From the NCBI GenBank assembly GCA_903870145.1, contig CAIQBO010000020.1, positions 87,337 to 151,336 of the forward strand: a DNA stretch of 64,000 bases, in the 5' to 3' direction. Under the pieces are notes generated by a model, which was given only the letters and a program-made list of their open reading frames with translations, was not told the DNA's origin and ran no database searches. This DNA is from an uncultured Burkholderiales bacterium. GTDB lineage: Bacteria > Pseudomonadota > Gammaproteobacteria > Burkholderiales > Burkholderiaceae_C. Of the stretch, positions 48,991 to 58,413 are shown one piece after another. Made by a program: the position numbers and the translations under genes. Each line of letters opens with the position of its first letter. Position 1 is the first letter of the stretch.

Positions 48991-50595
48991 ATGATGCAAA
49001 CCTACACGTACCCGCAGTACGACTACAGGCAAAGTGAAGAGCAGATCAGTGGGCAAGTGATTCGCCACCCCGTGGTCATCATCGGCGCTGGGCCGATTGG
49101 CATGACGCAAGCCTTGGACTTGGCCGAGCGCGGCATCGCCAGTGTCATATTGGACGACAACAACACCGTGAGCATTGGCTCGCGCGCCGTGTGCTACGCC
49201 AAGCGCCCCCTGGAAATTTGGGACCGCCTAGGCTTGGGTGAAGACTATGCCAAGCGCGGCATTCAGTGGCAAGTGGGTAAAGTTTTTTTTGGCGATGCCT
49301 TGGCCTACAGCTTTGATTTGCTGCCCGAAGCCGATCACAAAATGCCGGCCATGATCAACCTGCAGCAGTACTACTTGGAAGAGCGATTGGTTCAGGCCTG
49401 CGAAGCTTCACAGTTGGTCGATTTGCGCTGGAAGCACAAGCTCTTGGCGCTGCAACTGCATGACGATCACGCTGCCATGACGGTGGAGACACCCGATGGT
49501 ATTTTCAAAATGAAAGCGCAGTGGGTAGTGGCCGCCGACGGCGCCAACAGCGACACGCGCCGCATGGTGGGCGCCGACTTCACAGGCCAATTTTTTCAAG
49601 ACAGATTTTTAATTGCCGATGTGGTCATGAAGGCGCATTTCCCGACCGAGCGCTGGTTTTGGTTTGACCCTCCTTTTCACCGCAATCAAAGCGTGCTCTT
49701 GCACAAAGAGTGCGACAACGTTTGGCGCATCGATTTTCAATTGGGCTGGGACGCAGACCCTGAAGAAGAAAAAAAACCTGAGAAGGTGATACCTCGCATT
49801 CAAGCCATGCTCGGCCCCCATGTCGAGTTTGAATTGGAGTGGGTCTCGGTCTACCAATTCGCCTGCCGGCGCATTGACCAGTTCCGCCACGGCCGCGTTT
49901 TCTTTGCCGGCGATGCGGCGCACCAAGTCTCGCCCTTTGGCGCGCGGGGCGCCAACACCGGCGTGCAAGATTGCGACAACCTCAGCTGGAAAGTCCAAGC
50001 GGTTTTGCAGGGTGATGCCCCCGAGGCGCTGCTCGATACTTACCACGAAGAGCGCGCCTTTGCCGCCGACGACAACATCGGCCACTCCACCCGCGCCACC
50101 GATTTCATCACCCCCAAAAGCCGCAGCTCTTTAAGGCTGCGCAATGCGGTGCTAGAACTCGCGCGCACCGAGCCTTTTGCGCGGCCTTTGGTCAACAGCG
50201 GGCGGTTGTCCACCCCCACGCCTTACATCCACTCCTCGTTGAACACGCCCGATGCGCACGCATTCCAAGGCAAGATGCTGCCTGGCACCAACTGCGCCGA
50301 TGCGCCGGTGCTCTGCGAAGGGCAAGCCACCTGGTTGCTTAATCTTTTAGGCAAGGGCTTTAACTTGCTCAGCTTCGGCCCGGCGCAAGACGTCAGCGTT
50401 GGCCAAGTTTGCGCGCGTGTGCTCGAAGTGGGCAAAGACCTGATCGACGCACAAGGCATCTTGCAAGAGCGCTACGACGGCCAAGCCGGCACGGTGTATT
50501 TGATCCGGCCCGACCAACACGTGGCAGCCCGCTGGCGCAAGTTTGACCCTGCCCAAGTGCAAGCGGCTTTGCGGCGTGCTTTGGCCCATCACTGA
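48991..50595 (+). CDS. FAD-dependent aromatic hydroxylase (MhpA/phenol hydroxylase-like)
   Basis: VVIIGAGPIGMTQALDLAERGIASVILDDN; VVAADGANSDTRRMVG; RVFFAGDAAHQVSPFGARGANTGVQDCDNLSWKV. Confidence 0.9.
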   Translation: MMQTYTYPQYDYRQSEEQISGQVIRHPVVIIGAGPIGMTQALDLAERGIASVILDDNNTVSIGSRAVCYAKRPLEIWDRLGLGEDYAKRGIQWQVGKVFFGDALAYSFDLLPEADHKMPAMINLQQYYLEERLVQACEASQLVDLRWKHKLLALQLHDDHAAMTVETPDGIFKMKAQWVVAADGANSDTRRMVGADFTGQFFQDRFLIADVVMKAHFPTERWFWFDPPFHRNQSVLLHKECDNVWRIDFQLGWDADPEEEKKPEKVIPRIQAMLGPHVEFELEWVSVYQFACRRIDQFRHGRVFFAGDAAHQVSPFGARGANTGVQDCDNLSWKVQAVLQGDAPEALLDTYHEERAFAADDNIGHSTRATDFITPKSRSSLRLRNAVLELARTEPFARPLVNSGRLSTPTPYIHSSLNTPDAHAFQGKMLPGTNCADAPVLCEGQATWLLNLLGKGFNLLSFGPAQDVSVGQVCARVLEVGKDLIDAQGILQERYDGQAGTVYLIRPDQHVAARWRKFDPAQVQAALRRALAHH

Positions 50596-50617
50596 AAAAA
50601 ATACTGCAAGGAACGCC

Positions 50618-50824
50618 ATGCCTTTGATGCGCCAACCCCATATTGCCGAGCAAGATTTGTTTTACGCCGAACTCATCCATGCGCAGCGCGAATTGAGTGA
50701 CGAGCAAGCCGACATGATGCTGGCCAAACTCGTGCTGATCTTGGCCAATCACGTGGGTGACCGTGCAGTGCTCTCTGAGGCCATCGAGCTGGCGCGCAGC
50801 AACACGGTGTCCTCAGGGGCTTGA
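50618..50824 (+). CDS. DUF2783 family small protein
   Basis: QDLFYAELIHAQRELSDEQADMMLAKLVLILANHVGDRAVLSEAIELAR; ATG at 50618. Confidence 0.75.
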   Translation: MPLMRQPHIAEQDLFYAELIHAQRELSDEQADMMLAKLVLILANHVGDRAVLSEAIELARSNTVSSGA

Positions 50825-50855
50825 GCCCATCAGGAAAAATTATTTACTCAATACG

Positions 50856-50874
50856 AATGCGAATTATTCGCATT
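50856..50874. promoter_or_regulatory. Candidate Fur box
   Basis: AATGCGAA-TTA-TTCGCATT: perfect 8-bp inverted repeat of Fur-box size and type, 43 bp upstream of the Fe3+ binding protein gene. Confidence 0.75.
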
Positions 50875-50917
50875 TGAGGTATACTGATGGCATCAAAAGC
50901 AGCTTAGAGCCGTCAAA

Positions 50918-52018
50918 ATGAGTCAATTACCAAGTAAATCAGCAGATTCAGCCTTGCACACATGTGCCTCAGGGGCAATGGTGGCCATCGCTCTTGCAGG
51001 GGCATTCGGCATGGCCCCTGCCCACAGCGCGCCAGCTGCCGAGCAGGTTTTGAACATTTACTCCGCACGCCATTACCCCACCGATGAAGCGCTTTACGCC
51101 GACTTCAGCAAAGCCACGGGCATTCAAATCAAACGGGTTGATTCAGACGATGCGGGCATCCTCACGCGCCTGAAAGCCGAGGGCGCTGCCTCGGCTGCCG
51201 ATGTGATTTTGCTGGTCGATGCCGCACGGCTGTGGCGTGCAGAAGTGGGTGGTTTGTTTTTACCCATCAAGTCCAATAAATTGGAAGCGGCCATACCGCC
51301 CACCTTGCGCGCCAAGCCTTCAGACGGCGGTGGCACCGCCTGGTTTGGTTTGTCAACGCGCGCACGTGTGGTGGTCTACGACAAAAGAAAGTTAGCCGCT
51401 GCAGATGTGGACGCCTACGAAAAACTCGCAGCCCCCGAACTCAAAGGCAAGTTGTGCATTCGCTCCGGATCGCACCCCTACAACCTGAGCCTCTTTGGCG
51501 CCATGACCGAACACTTGGGGCCTGCCGCCACCGAAGTGTGGCTCAAAGGCTTGGTCAACAACTTGGCCCGCTCCCCCATGGGGGGCGACACCGACCAAAT
51601 CAAAGGCGTGGCCTCCGGGGAGTGCCAAGTGGCCGTGACCAACACCTACTACTTGGCACGCTTGATGCGCTCCACCCAAGCCGATGATGTAGCCACGATG
51701 CGCCATGTGGGCGTGGTGTTTCCGAATCAAAACAGTTGGGGCACGCATGTGAATGTGGCCGGCGGCGCAGTGGCGCGATACGCCAAAAACAAAGACAACG
51801 CCGTCAAATTTTTGGAATACTTGGCCAGCCCCTCTGCACAAAATCATTTTGCCAATGGCAACAACGAATGGCCTGTGGCCAAGGGTGTGGCGTTTGATAA
51901 CCCGGCTCTCAAAGCCATGACAGGGGCGGGTTTTAAAAGTGAATTGCTGCCCATCAGCGCCGTGGGCATGAACCAGATCAAGGTGCAACAAATGTTGGAC
52001 CGGGTGGGCATGAAGTGA
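50918..52018 (+). CDS. Fe3+ ABC transporter periplasmic binding protein (FbpA/FutA-like)
   Basis: LNIYSARHYPTDEALYADFSKATGIQIKRVDSDDAGILTRLKAEG; YYLARL; signal peptide. Confidence 0.9.
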   Translation: MSQLPSKSADSALHTCASGAMVAIALAGAFGMAPAHSAPAAEQVLNIYSARHYPTDEALYADFSKATGIQIKRVDSDDAGILTRLKAEGAASAADVILLVDAARLWRAEVGGLFLPIKSNKLEAAIPPTLRAKPSDGGGTAWFGLSTRARVVVYDKRKLAAADVDAYEKLAAPELKGKLCIRSGSHPYNLSLFGAMTEHLGPAATEVWLKGLVNNLARSPMGGDTDQIKGVASGECQVAVTNTYYLARLMRSTQADDVATMRHVGVVFPNQNSWGTHVNVAGGAVARYAKNKDNAVKFLEYLASPSAQNHFANGNNEWPVAKGVAFDNPALKAMTGAGFKSELLPISAVGMNQIKVQQMLDRVGMK

Positions 52019-52078
52019 ATGGCAAGTTGGACTGCGTGGGACTAAAATCCGCAGATCTACATTGATTCCAACCAAGCC

Positions 52079-52243
52079 ATGAAACTACCTGCTCTGATTG
52101 CCCTTTGTTTTGCCTTGCAAGGCTGCGCCGTGGTGGCGGTGGCAGATGCTGCAGTCGCAACCGTGATCTACACAGGTAAAACAGTCATCAATGTGCTCGA
52201 TGCGGTCACGCCCGACATCATCAACAAGAAGAAAAAAGACTAG
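52079..52243 (+). CDS. Small (54 aa) lipoprotein, not in the supplied ORF track
   Basis: Read directly: MKLPALIALCFALQGCAVVAVADAAVATVIYTGKTVINVLDAVTPDIINKKKKD*; lipobox-like ALQGC. Confidence 0.7.
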   Translation: MKLPALIALCFALQGCAVVAVADAAVATVIYTGKTVINVLDAVTPDIINKKKKD

Positions 52244-52848
52244 ACCCCCAGCCACCCATTGGTGCGGGCAAAGTGCAAAGCCTGCGTGCGGCTGTTGACC
52301 CCTAAGCGGCGGAACAAACGCCAAAAGTGCACTTTCACGGTGTGCTCGCTGATGCTGAGTTTTTCTGCAATGTCGCGGTTGCTCAGGCCTTCGTCGAGCA
52401 TCAGGATCAATTGCTTTTGACGCTTAGACAGTTTGGTGGGGGCGGCGGGCACTGCGCCTGCATCACCCTCGGCCGCTGGGGTTTGAAGGGGCAAGAAAGT
52501 TCTCAAACCTTCAATGATGGCATTGGGTGGATTGGATTTTTCCAAATACAAATTGGCACCAGCCTCAAGGCAAGCGGCCTCGCACTCGCTGGCCTCAGAG
52601 GCCGTCACAATGACCAAGGGCACATCTGGAAACTTGGCATGCACCGCGTGAACGCCTGACAAGCCCATGGTGTCGGGCAGTTTCAAGTCCAAACAAATTA
52701 ATTGGGGGGGGCCTTGTCGCTCTACGGTGGACTCCAACACATTGAGCTTGGCAACAGGCACAACCTTGAGCCCAGGTCGCACGCGCTGCACCAGCATGGT
52801 CAGCGCCTCACGCATCAGGGGATGGTCGTCAATGACATAAACGGTCAT
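52240..52848 (-). CDS. NarL/LuxR-type response regulator, no adjacent kinase
   Basis: MTVYVIDDHPLMREALTMLVQR; CLDLKLPDTMGLSGV; LSKRQKQLILMLDEGLSNRDIAEKLSISEHTVKVHFWRLFRRLG. Confidence 0.92.
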   Translation of the reverse strand: MTVYVIDDHPLMREALTMLVQRVRPGLKVVPVAKLNVLESTVERQGPPQLICLDLKLPDTMGLSGVHAVHAKFPDVPLVIVTASEASECEAACLEAGANLYLEKSNPPNAIIEGLRTFLPLQTPAAEGDAGAVPAAPTKLSKRQKQLILMLDEGLSNRDIAEKLSISEHTVKVHFWRLFRRLGVNSRTQALHFARTNGWLGV

Positions 52849-52933
52849 AATTTTTGAGAAGAAATGAAACTTAAAGTATGAGGTTATCAGCAAACCTCGG
52901 TATAAATCAAGCTAATTCTTAATTATTTTGAAT

Positions 52934-54265
52934 TCAATTGTCTTGCGCGGCGGCCAGCGCGTCTAAGTTGGCCAATAACTCGGTTTCAATTACATCCGGC
53001 CCCAGATCGAGCTGTTGCTTTAAGTTGTCCCAAGCGGCTTGTCCTTGCCTTTGCAATTGGCCAATCGCACGCCCTGCATCTTTGGGCGATACAAAACCCT
53101 TGCTCTGCAGCAAAACACGGCCTTGCGGCTCGACCAGTTTGAAATAAAATTGCCCGTCATTTTCTTTGTATTGTTTGAATGCAGGCAGTGCGGCGCGAGC
53201 TTGTTGGCCATCCGTGCGGGCGCCCTGTGGAGTCTGCGCCGAGCTGGCGGCGGACAGCGCGCGCAGGCCCACCGCATGACGCAGCTCCTGAATCAAAGGC
53301 TGTGCCAAGTCACGCGCTTTGGCTGCACCTTGCAGCAGCACAGCCTCGACTTGCGCGGGGTTGTTGATCAGGGCTTGGTAGTGCTCCCGCATGGGCGCGA
53401 TTTCGGCGTCAATGCGCTCAAACAAAATGTGTTTGGCCTCACCCCAAGCGATGCCTTGTGCGAAGGCTGCACCCAAGTCGGCAGTTTCTTCTGCACTGGC
53501 AAAGGCTTGGTAAATTTGGAACAGCGCTGAGCCTTCGGTCTGCTTGGGTTCACCGGGCGCCCGCGAATCGGTCACGATGCCTGCAATCAACTTGCGCATT
53601 TGCGCAGGGGGCGCAAAAAGCGGTATGGTGTTGTCGTAGCTCTTGCTCATCTTGCGCCCATCCAGGCCAGGCAGCAAGGCCACAGACTCTTCAATCACGG
53701 CTTCAGGCAACACCAAGTGCTCACCATACAAATGATTGAAGCTTGCGGCCATGTCGCGGGCCATCTCAATGTGCTGAATTTGATCGCGCCCCACCGGCAC
53801 TTTGTGCGCCTTGAACATCAAAATATCGGCGCCCATCAAAACGGGGTACATGAACAAGCCGGCTGACACATCGGCGTCAGGGTCATGGCCTGCGGCATGG
53901 TTTTTGTCCACCGAGGCTTTGTAAGCGTGTGCGCGGTTGAGCATTCCTTTGCCCGTCACGCAGGTTAAAAGCCAAGTCAACTCAGGGATTTGCGGAATGT
54001 CTGATTGCCGGTAAAACGTCACGCGCTCTGGCTCCAAACCACAGGCAATCCAGCTGGCAGCAATCTCCAACGTGGAGCGCTGAATGCGCGAGGGCTCATC
54101 GCACTTGATCAGCGCGTGGTAGTCCGCTAAAAAATAAAAACCTTGCGTGGCTGGGTTGCGACTGGCTTGCACAGTGGGCCGAATGGCTCCCACGTAGTTA
54201 CCCAAGTGCGGTGTGCCGGTGGTGGTGATGCCGGTCAAGACCCGGGTGCGTGAATCGGTGGTCAT
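52934..54265 (-). CDS. trpS: Tryptophanyl-tRNA synthetase with C-terminal extension
   Basis: TGITTTGTPHLGNYVGAIRP (HIGH-like TPHLGN), GRKMSKSYDNTIPLF (KMSKS). Confidence 0.96.
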   Translation of the reverse strand: MTTDSRTRVLTGITTTGTPHLGNYVGAIRPTVQASRNPATQGFYFLADYHALIKCDEPSRIQRSTLEIAASWIACGLEPERVTFYRQSDIPQIPELTWLLTCVTGKGMLNRAHAYKASVDKNHAAGHDPDADVSAGLFMYPVLMGADILMFKAHKVPVGRDQIQHIEMARDMAASFNHLYGEHLVLPEAVIEESVALLPGLDGRKMSKSYDNTIPLFAPPAQMRKLIAGIVTDSRAPGEPKQTEGSALFQIYQAFASAEETADLGAAFAQGIAWGEAKHILFERIDAEIAPMREHYQALINNPAQVEAVLLQGAAKARDLAQPLIQELRHAVGLRALSAASSAQTPQGARTDGQQARAALPAFKQYKENDGQFYFKLVEPQGRVLLQSKGFVSPKDAGRAIGQLQRQGQAAWDNLKQQLDLGPDVIETELLANLDALAAAQDN

Positions 54266-54331
54266 GGCAAATTAAACATCAAAAGGTGAATACAAAAAAT
54301 CAAGCGCTGCGTTTCATCAACCTGTTGCACC

Positions 54332-55000
54332 TTAGCGCACCAGCAGCGCCAAGGGCTTGAGCAGCCACTCTAAAAAACCAAACGTGGCAGTCATCATGGG
54401 CTCGAGCCACAAGTGATTGACCACCCCCGTTATGGCCAAGGCCATGACGATGAAAAACCCCCAAGGCTCCACGCGTGAGAGCCAGTAGGCTTGCTTGTAG
54501 GGCAGCAAGCCCACCAAAATTCGGCCGCCATCTAAGGGCGGCAACGGAAACAAGTTGAACACAAACATCACCACATTGGTCAGCATGCCGGCTTTGCACA
54601 TGGCCAAAAAGAAGGGTTCAGTCACACCCATGCCCACCCATGCAAACAGCATCACGCCCCACACAATGGCTTGAAACAAATTGGAGGCCGGCCCGGCCAA
54701 GGCTACCCACACCATGTCGCGCTTGGGGTGGCGCAGTTGGCCAAAGTTCACAGGCACGGGCTTGGCATAGCCAAACAGCAAAGCGCCCCCGGTGCTGAAA
54801 TACAGCAGCAAGGGCAGCAGCACCGTGCCAATGGGGTGAATGTGCGGAAAAGGGTTGAGCGTGACGCGGCCCATCATGTAGGCCGTGTTGTCGCCAAAAT
54901 GTTTGGCCGCGTAGCCATGGGCGGCCTCGTGCAGCGTGATTGCAAAGATCACGGGCAAGGCGTAAACCGCCACGGTTTGAATCAAGTTAGAGGTGTCCAC
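54332..55000 (-). CDS. Site-2 protease-family (M50) metalloprotease
   Basis: FAITLHEAAHGYAAKHFGD (HExxH), NLFPLPPLDGGRIL. Confidence 0.93.
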   Translation of the reverse strand: MDTSNLIQTVAVYALPVIFAITLHEAAHGYAAKHFGDNTAYMMGRVTLNPFPHIHPIGTVLLPLLLYFSTGGALLFGYAKPVPVNFGQLRHPKRDMVWVALAGPASNLFQAIVWGVMLFAWVGMGVTEPFFLAMCKAGMLTNVVMFVFNLFPLPPLDGGRILVGLLPYKQAYWLSRVEPWGFFIVMALAITGVVNHLWLEPMMTATFGFLEWLLKPLALLVR

Positions 55001-55012
55001 AGCGCCATTGTC

Positions 55013-55636
55013 TCAGAGGCCGAGCACGGCCAATTGGCCCAAGCCTTGGCGCACCACTTGCGGGGCATCGCCACTCCAGTCGATCACGGTAGTGGGCTCG
55101 TGGTTGCAGGCGCCCGCATCGATCACTCCGGCAATTTGTTTTTCATAAATGCTGCGTATGGTTTCGGGGTCATTCAAAGGCTCCGATTGGCCAGGCGGGA
55201 TCAAGGTGGTGCCCAGCAAGGGCGCGCCGTGAAGGGCCAGCAAGGCTTGCAGCACAGCGTGGTCCGGCACGCGCAGGCCAATGGTCTTGCGCTGTGGGTG
55301 GCTCAGGCGCCGCGGCACTTCTTTGGTGGCCTCCAAAATGAAGGTGAAAGGCCCCGGTGTGGCTTGTTTGAGCATGCGAAATTGTGCGTTGTCAACCATC
55401 GCGTAATTGGCCAATTCGCTCAAGTCTCGGCACAACAGGGTCAGGTGGTGCTTCTCGTCAATGCCTCTGACACGGCGCAAATGATCGGCCGCGGTTTTAT
55501 CGTCCAAGTGGCAGACCAAGGCGTAGCTGGAGTCGGTGGGCACGGCCAAGATACCGCCTTGCTCCAGCAAAGTCACGGCTTGCTTGAGCAGTCTGGCTTG
55601 CGGGTTTTGGGGGTGCACTGAAAAGTACTGTGCCAT
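55013..55636 (-). CDS. Sua5/YciO/YrdC-family threonylcarbamoyl-AMP synthase-like protein
   Basis: GGILAVPTDSSYALVCHLDDKTAADHLRRVRGIDEKHHLTLLCRDLSELANYA; GPFTFILEATKEVPRR. Confidence 0.92.
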   Translation of the reverse strand: MAQYFSVHPQNPQARLLKQAVTLLEQGGILAVPTDSSYALVCHLDDKTAADHLRRVRGIDEKHHLTLLCRDLSELANYAMVDNAQFRMLKQATPGPFTFILEATKEVPRRLSHPQRKTIGLRVPDHAVLQALLALHGAPLLGTTLIPPGQSEPLNDPETIRSIYEKQIAGVIDAGACNHEPTTVIDWSGDAPQVVRQGLGQLAVLGL

Positions 55637-55638
55637 GT

Positions 55639-56514
55639 TTAAACGCGGCCCTCACGCACCGTCAGCCAGGCTCCCAAAATGCCGCAAACTGCCACCAAGC
55701 CCATGCCGACCAAAGTCCATTGGTCGGGCACATGCGAGAAAACCAAATAGCCGCCCAGCGCCGCAAAGCCGATTTGGGCGTACAAATACGGCGTGAGGGT
55801 GGCTGCAGGTGCGCGTGAAAAGGCCAAAATTAAAAAGTAGTGGCCAATGGTGGCCGTGATGCCCATCAAAATAAGCTGCGCCCAAATAAATCCATCGCTG
55901 GGCGTTTCCCAGACAAAGGGCAAAGCCAAAGTGGCCAGCCCCGCGCCCACCCAGCCGGTGTAAAAGTGCATGGTCACGGGGTCCTCGGTGCGGGCCATTT
56001 TGCTGGTCAAAATTTGGAACCAAGAATTGGAAAAAACCAAGGTCAGTGGCAAAAACACAGTCCAATCAAAGTGCTGACTGCCAGGGCGAATGATCACCAA
56101 AGTGCCGGCAAACCCACCCACCACGAGTGCCCATCGCAAAGGCCGCACCTTCTCGCCCAGCGACATAGCGGCCATCAAGGTGACCATCAGCGGCGTGATC
56201 ATCACAATGGCAGTGAACTCCCCCACGGGCATGTTTTTGAGGCCAAAAAAAGCCAGCAAACTGCTGCAAAAAAGCAAGCTGCCGCGCAGCAACTGAAATC
56301 GTGGGTGCTCGGTTAAAAGCACGCGCAGGCCGCGTTGGGGCAAAACCGCTGCCGTGGTCGCCAGGGCTTGAAAGAAGTAGCGAAACCACAGCGCAACAAG
56401 CAGTGGCAAGCTGGCGCTGATGTGTTTGACGGTGGTGTCCAAAGTGGCAAAACAGGCCACGGACAAAATAGCAAAGCCAATGCCAGACAGTGTTTGGGCT
56501 GAGGCGTGCTTCAC
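55639..56514 (-). CDS. EamA/DMT-family transporter
   Basis: Ten-TM EamA pattern (FRYFFQALATTAAVLP...AIVMITPLMVTLMAAMSLGEKV). GTG at 56514 overlaps the PHP gene stop; the track starts at 56541. Confidence 0.88.
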   Translation of the reverse strand: MKHASAQTLSGIGFAILSVACFATLDTTVKHISASLPLLVALWFRYFFQALATTAAVLPQRGLRVLLTEHPRFQLLRGSLLFCSSLLAFFGLKNMPVGEFTAIVMITPLMVTLMAAMSLGEKVRPLRWALVVGGFAGTLVIIRPGSQHFDWTVFLPLTLVFSNSWFQILTSKMARTEDPVTMHFYTGWVGAGLATLALPFVWETPSDGFIWAQLILMGITATIGHYFLILAFSRAPAATLTPYLYAQIGFAALGGYLVFSHVPDQWTLVGMGLVAVCGILGAWLTVREGRV

Positions 56515-57365
56515 TGAATGCGGTCTGTCAGAAGTTCCCAAACAGGTGTCAACTGGCCAGGTAAAAACGGCAGGCTGCCCAAGTCGGTGTGACTCTCGTC
56601 AGGGCTGTGAAAATCACTGCCGCGCGAGGCCGCCAAACCAAACTCCAGGGCAGTGCCTGCGTATTGCACGGCATCTGCGCTGGAGTGGCTGCCAGTGACC
56701 ACCTCCACCGCTTGGCCGCCGTGGGCTTTGAATTCTGAGAACAGCGCGTACTCTTCGTTGGCGCTCAAACCGTAACGCGCGGGGTGTGCAATCACCGCCA
56801 CGCCTCCCGCCTGCGTGATCCACTGCACCGCGTTTTGTAAGCTGGCCCATCGGTGCGGCACAAAGCCAGGTTTATTTTCAGTCAAGTATTTGCGAAACAC
56901 CTCAGAGGTGTCTTTGCAAACTCCGGTTTCAACCAAATGCCGCGCAAAGTGCGTGCGTGAAATCAACTCGGGGTTGCCCACGTATTGGAGCGCGCCTTCA
57001 TAAGCGCCGTGGATGCCCACCTGGGCCAGGCCCGCAGACATTTCTTGGGCGCGCTCTTGGCGCCCCCCGCGTGTGCTGCGAAGGCCTTGCAGCAACTCGG
57101 GATGGGTGTGATCAAACCCCAAGCCCACAATGTGCACCGTGTGACCCGCGAAGGTGATGGAAATCTCAGTGCCGGTGAGGTAGGGCAACTCAAGCGCTTT
57201 GGCTGCTGCCATGGCGCGCGCTTGGCCGCCAATTTCGTCGTGATCGGTCAAGGCCCACAGTTGCACGCCATTGGCTTTGGCGCGCGCGGCCAAGACCTCA
57301 GGCGTCAAAGTGCCATCAGAGACCACGGAGTGGCAATGCAGGTCGGCGTTCAAAATAGGTTCCAC
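56511..57365 (-). CDS. PHP-domain phosphoesterase (RNase AM/YciV-like)
   Basis: NADLHCHSVVSDGTLTPEVLAARAKANGVQLWALTDHDEIGG; VIAHPARY; GSDFHSP. Confidence 0.92.
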   Translation of the reverse strand: MEPILNADLHCHSVVSDGTLTPEVLAARAKANGVQLWALTDHDEIGGQARAMAAAKALELPYLTGTEISITFAGHTVHIVGLGFDHTHPELLQGLRSTRGGRQERAQEMSAGLAQVGIHGAYEGALQYVGNPELISRTHFARHLVETGVCKDTSEVFRKYLTENKPGFVPHRWASLQNAVQWITQAGGVAVIAHPARYGLSANEEYALFSEFKAHGGQAVEVVTGSHSSADAVQYAGTALEFGLAASRGSDFHSPDESHTDLGSLPFLPGQLTPVWELLTDRIQ

Positions 57366-57386
57366 AAGGGGTATTTTAGGCGCTGA

Positions 57387-57719
<333 letters not shown>

Positions 57720-57720
57720 A

Positions 57721-58350
57721 TCAAGGAGGTGGGGGTGTTTCTGGCGCAGCAGGAGGCCGTGGGGGTTTGGGGCGCGGGGGCTTGTGCGTGTGAATTTGCA
57801 GCGTGGCTTTTTCCATCTCGCCCATCACCAGTTGCGGAAAGGCTTTGAGGCAGCGCTCTATGCTCTCTTGCACCAGCGCGCGTTGTTCAGGCATGGGTTT
57901 TTTCAAAACCCAGTCGATGACTTCAGACTTCACGCCGGGGTGGCCAATGCCTACGCGCAGTCGCCAATAGTCAGCTGAGCCCAATTGGGCGTGGATGTCG
58001 CGCAAGCCGTTGTGCCCGGCATGACTGCCACCGAACTTGAGTTTAACTTGGCCTGGTAGCACATCAAGTTCGTCGTGTGCCACCAAAATTTCTTGCGGTT
58101 GAATTTTAAAAAATCGGGCCAATGCGCTGACCGATTTGCCCGACAAATTCATGAAAGTTTGTGGCTCGAGCAGCCAAACGGTTTGCCCTTGCACTTCGGT
58201 GCGAGCAACTTTAGCGTGGTAATTTTTGTCGGGAAGCAAACTGACTTTGAGCTGGCTTGCCAAGGCGTCAATCCACCAGAACCCTGCATTGTGGCGGGTG
58301 TCTTCGTAGGCGGCGCCTGGGTTTCCCAAGCCAACAAAAAGTTTGATCAT
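57721..58350 (-). CDS. pth: Peptidyl-tRNA hydrolase
   Basis: [72 protein letters not shown]. Confidence 0.97.
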   Translation of the reverse strand: MIKLFVGLGNPGAAYEDTRHNAGFWWIDALASQLKVSLLPDKNYHAKVARTEVQGQTVWLLEPQTFMNLSGKSVSALARFFKIQPQEILVAHDELDVLPGQVKLKFGGSHAGHNGLRDIHAQLGSADYWRLRVGIGHPGVKSEVIDWVLKKPMPEQRALVQESIERCLKAFPQLVMGEMEKATLQIHTHKPPRPKPPRPPAAPETPPPP

Positions 58351-58364
58351 GGTGTTGCATCAAA

Positions 58365-58387
58365 ACAGCCCGCACGAGGCGGGCTGT
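58365..58387 (-). terminator. Rho-independent terminator after rplY
   Basis: 9-bp perfect stem ACAGCCCGC/GCGGGCTGT, 5-nt loop, then TTTTG on the minus strand, between the rplY stop (58414) and pth start (58350). Confidence 0.75.
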
Positions 58388-58413
58388 GTCATGACGCTCA
58401 AGCGTTAGAAGAA

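Noticed and set aside
54671-55621. 316-aa plus-strand ORF
   Set aside because: Antisense to the site-2 protease and Sua5/YciO genes, both with strong motifs; no recognisable domain.
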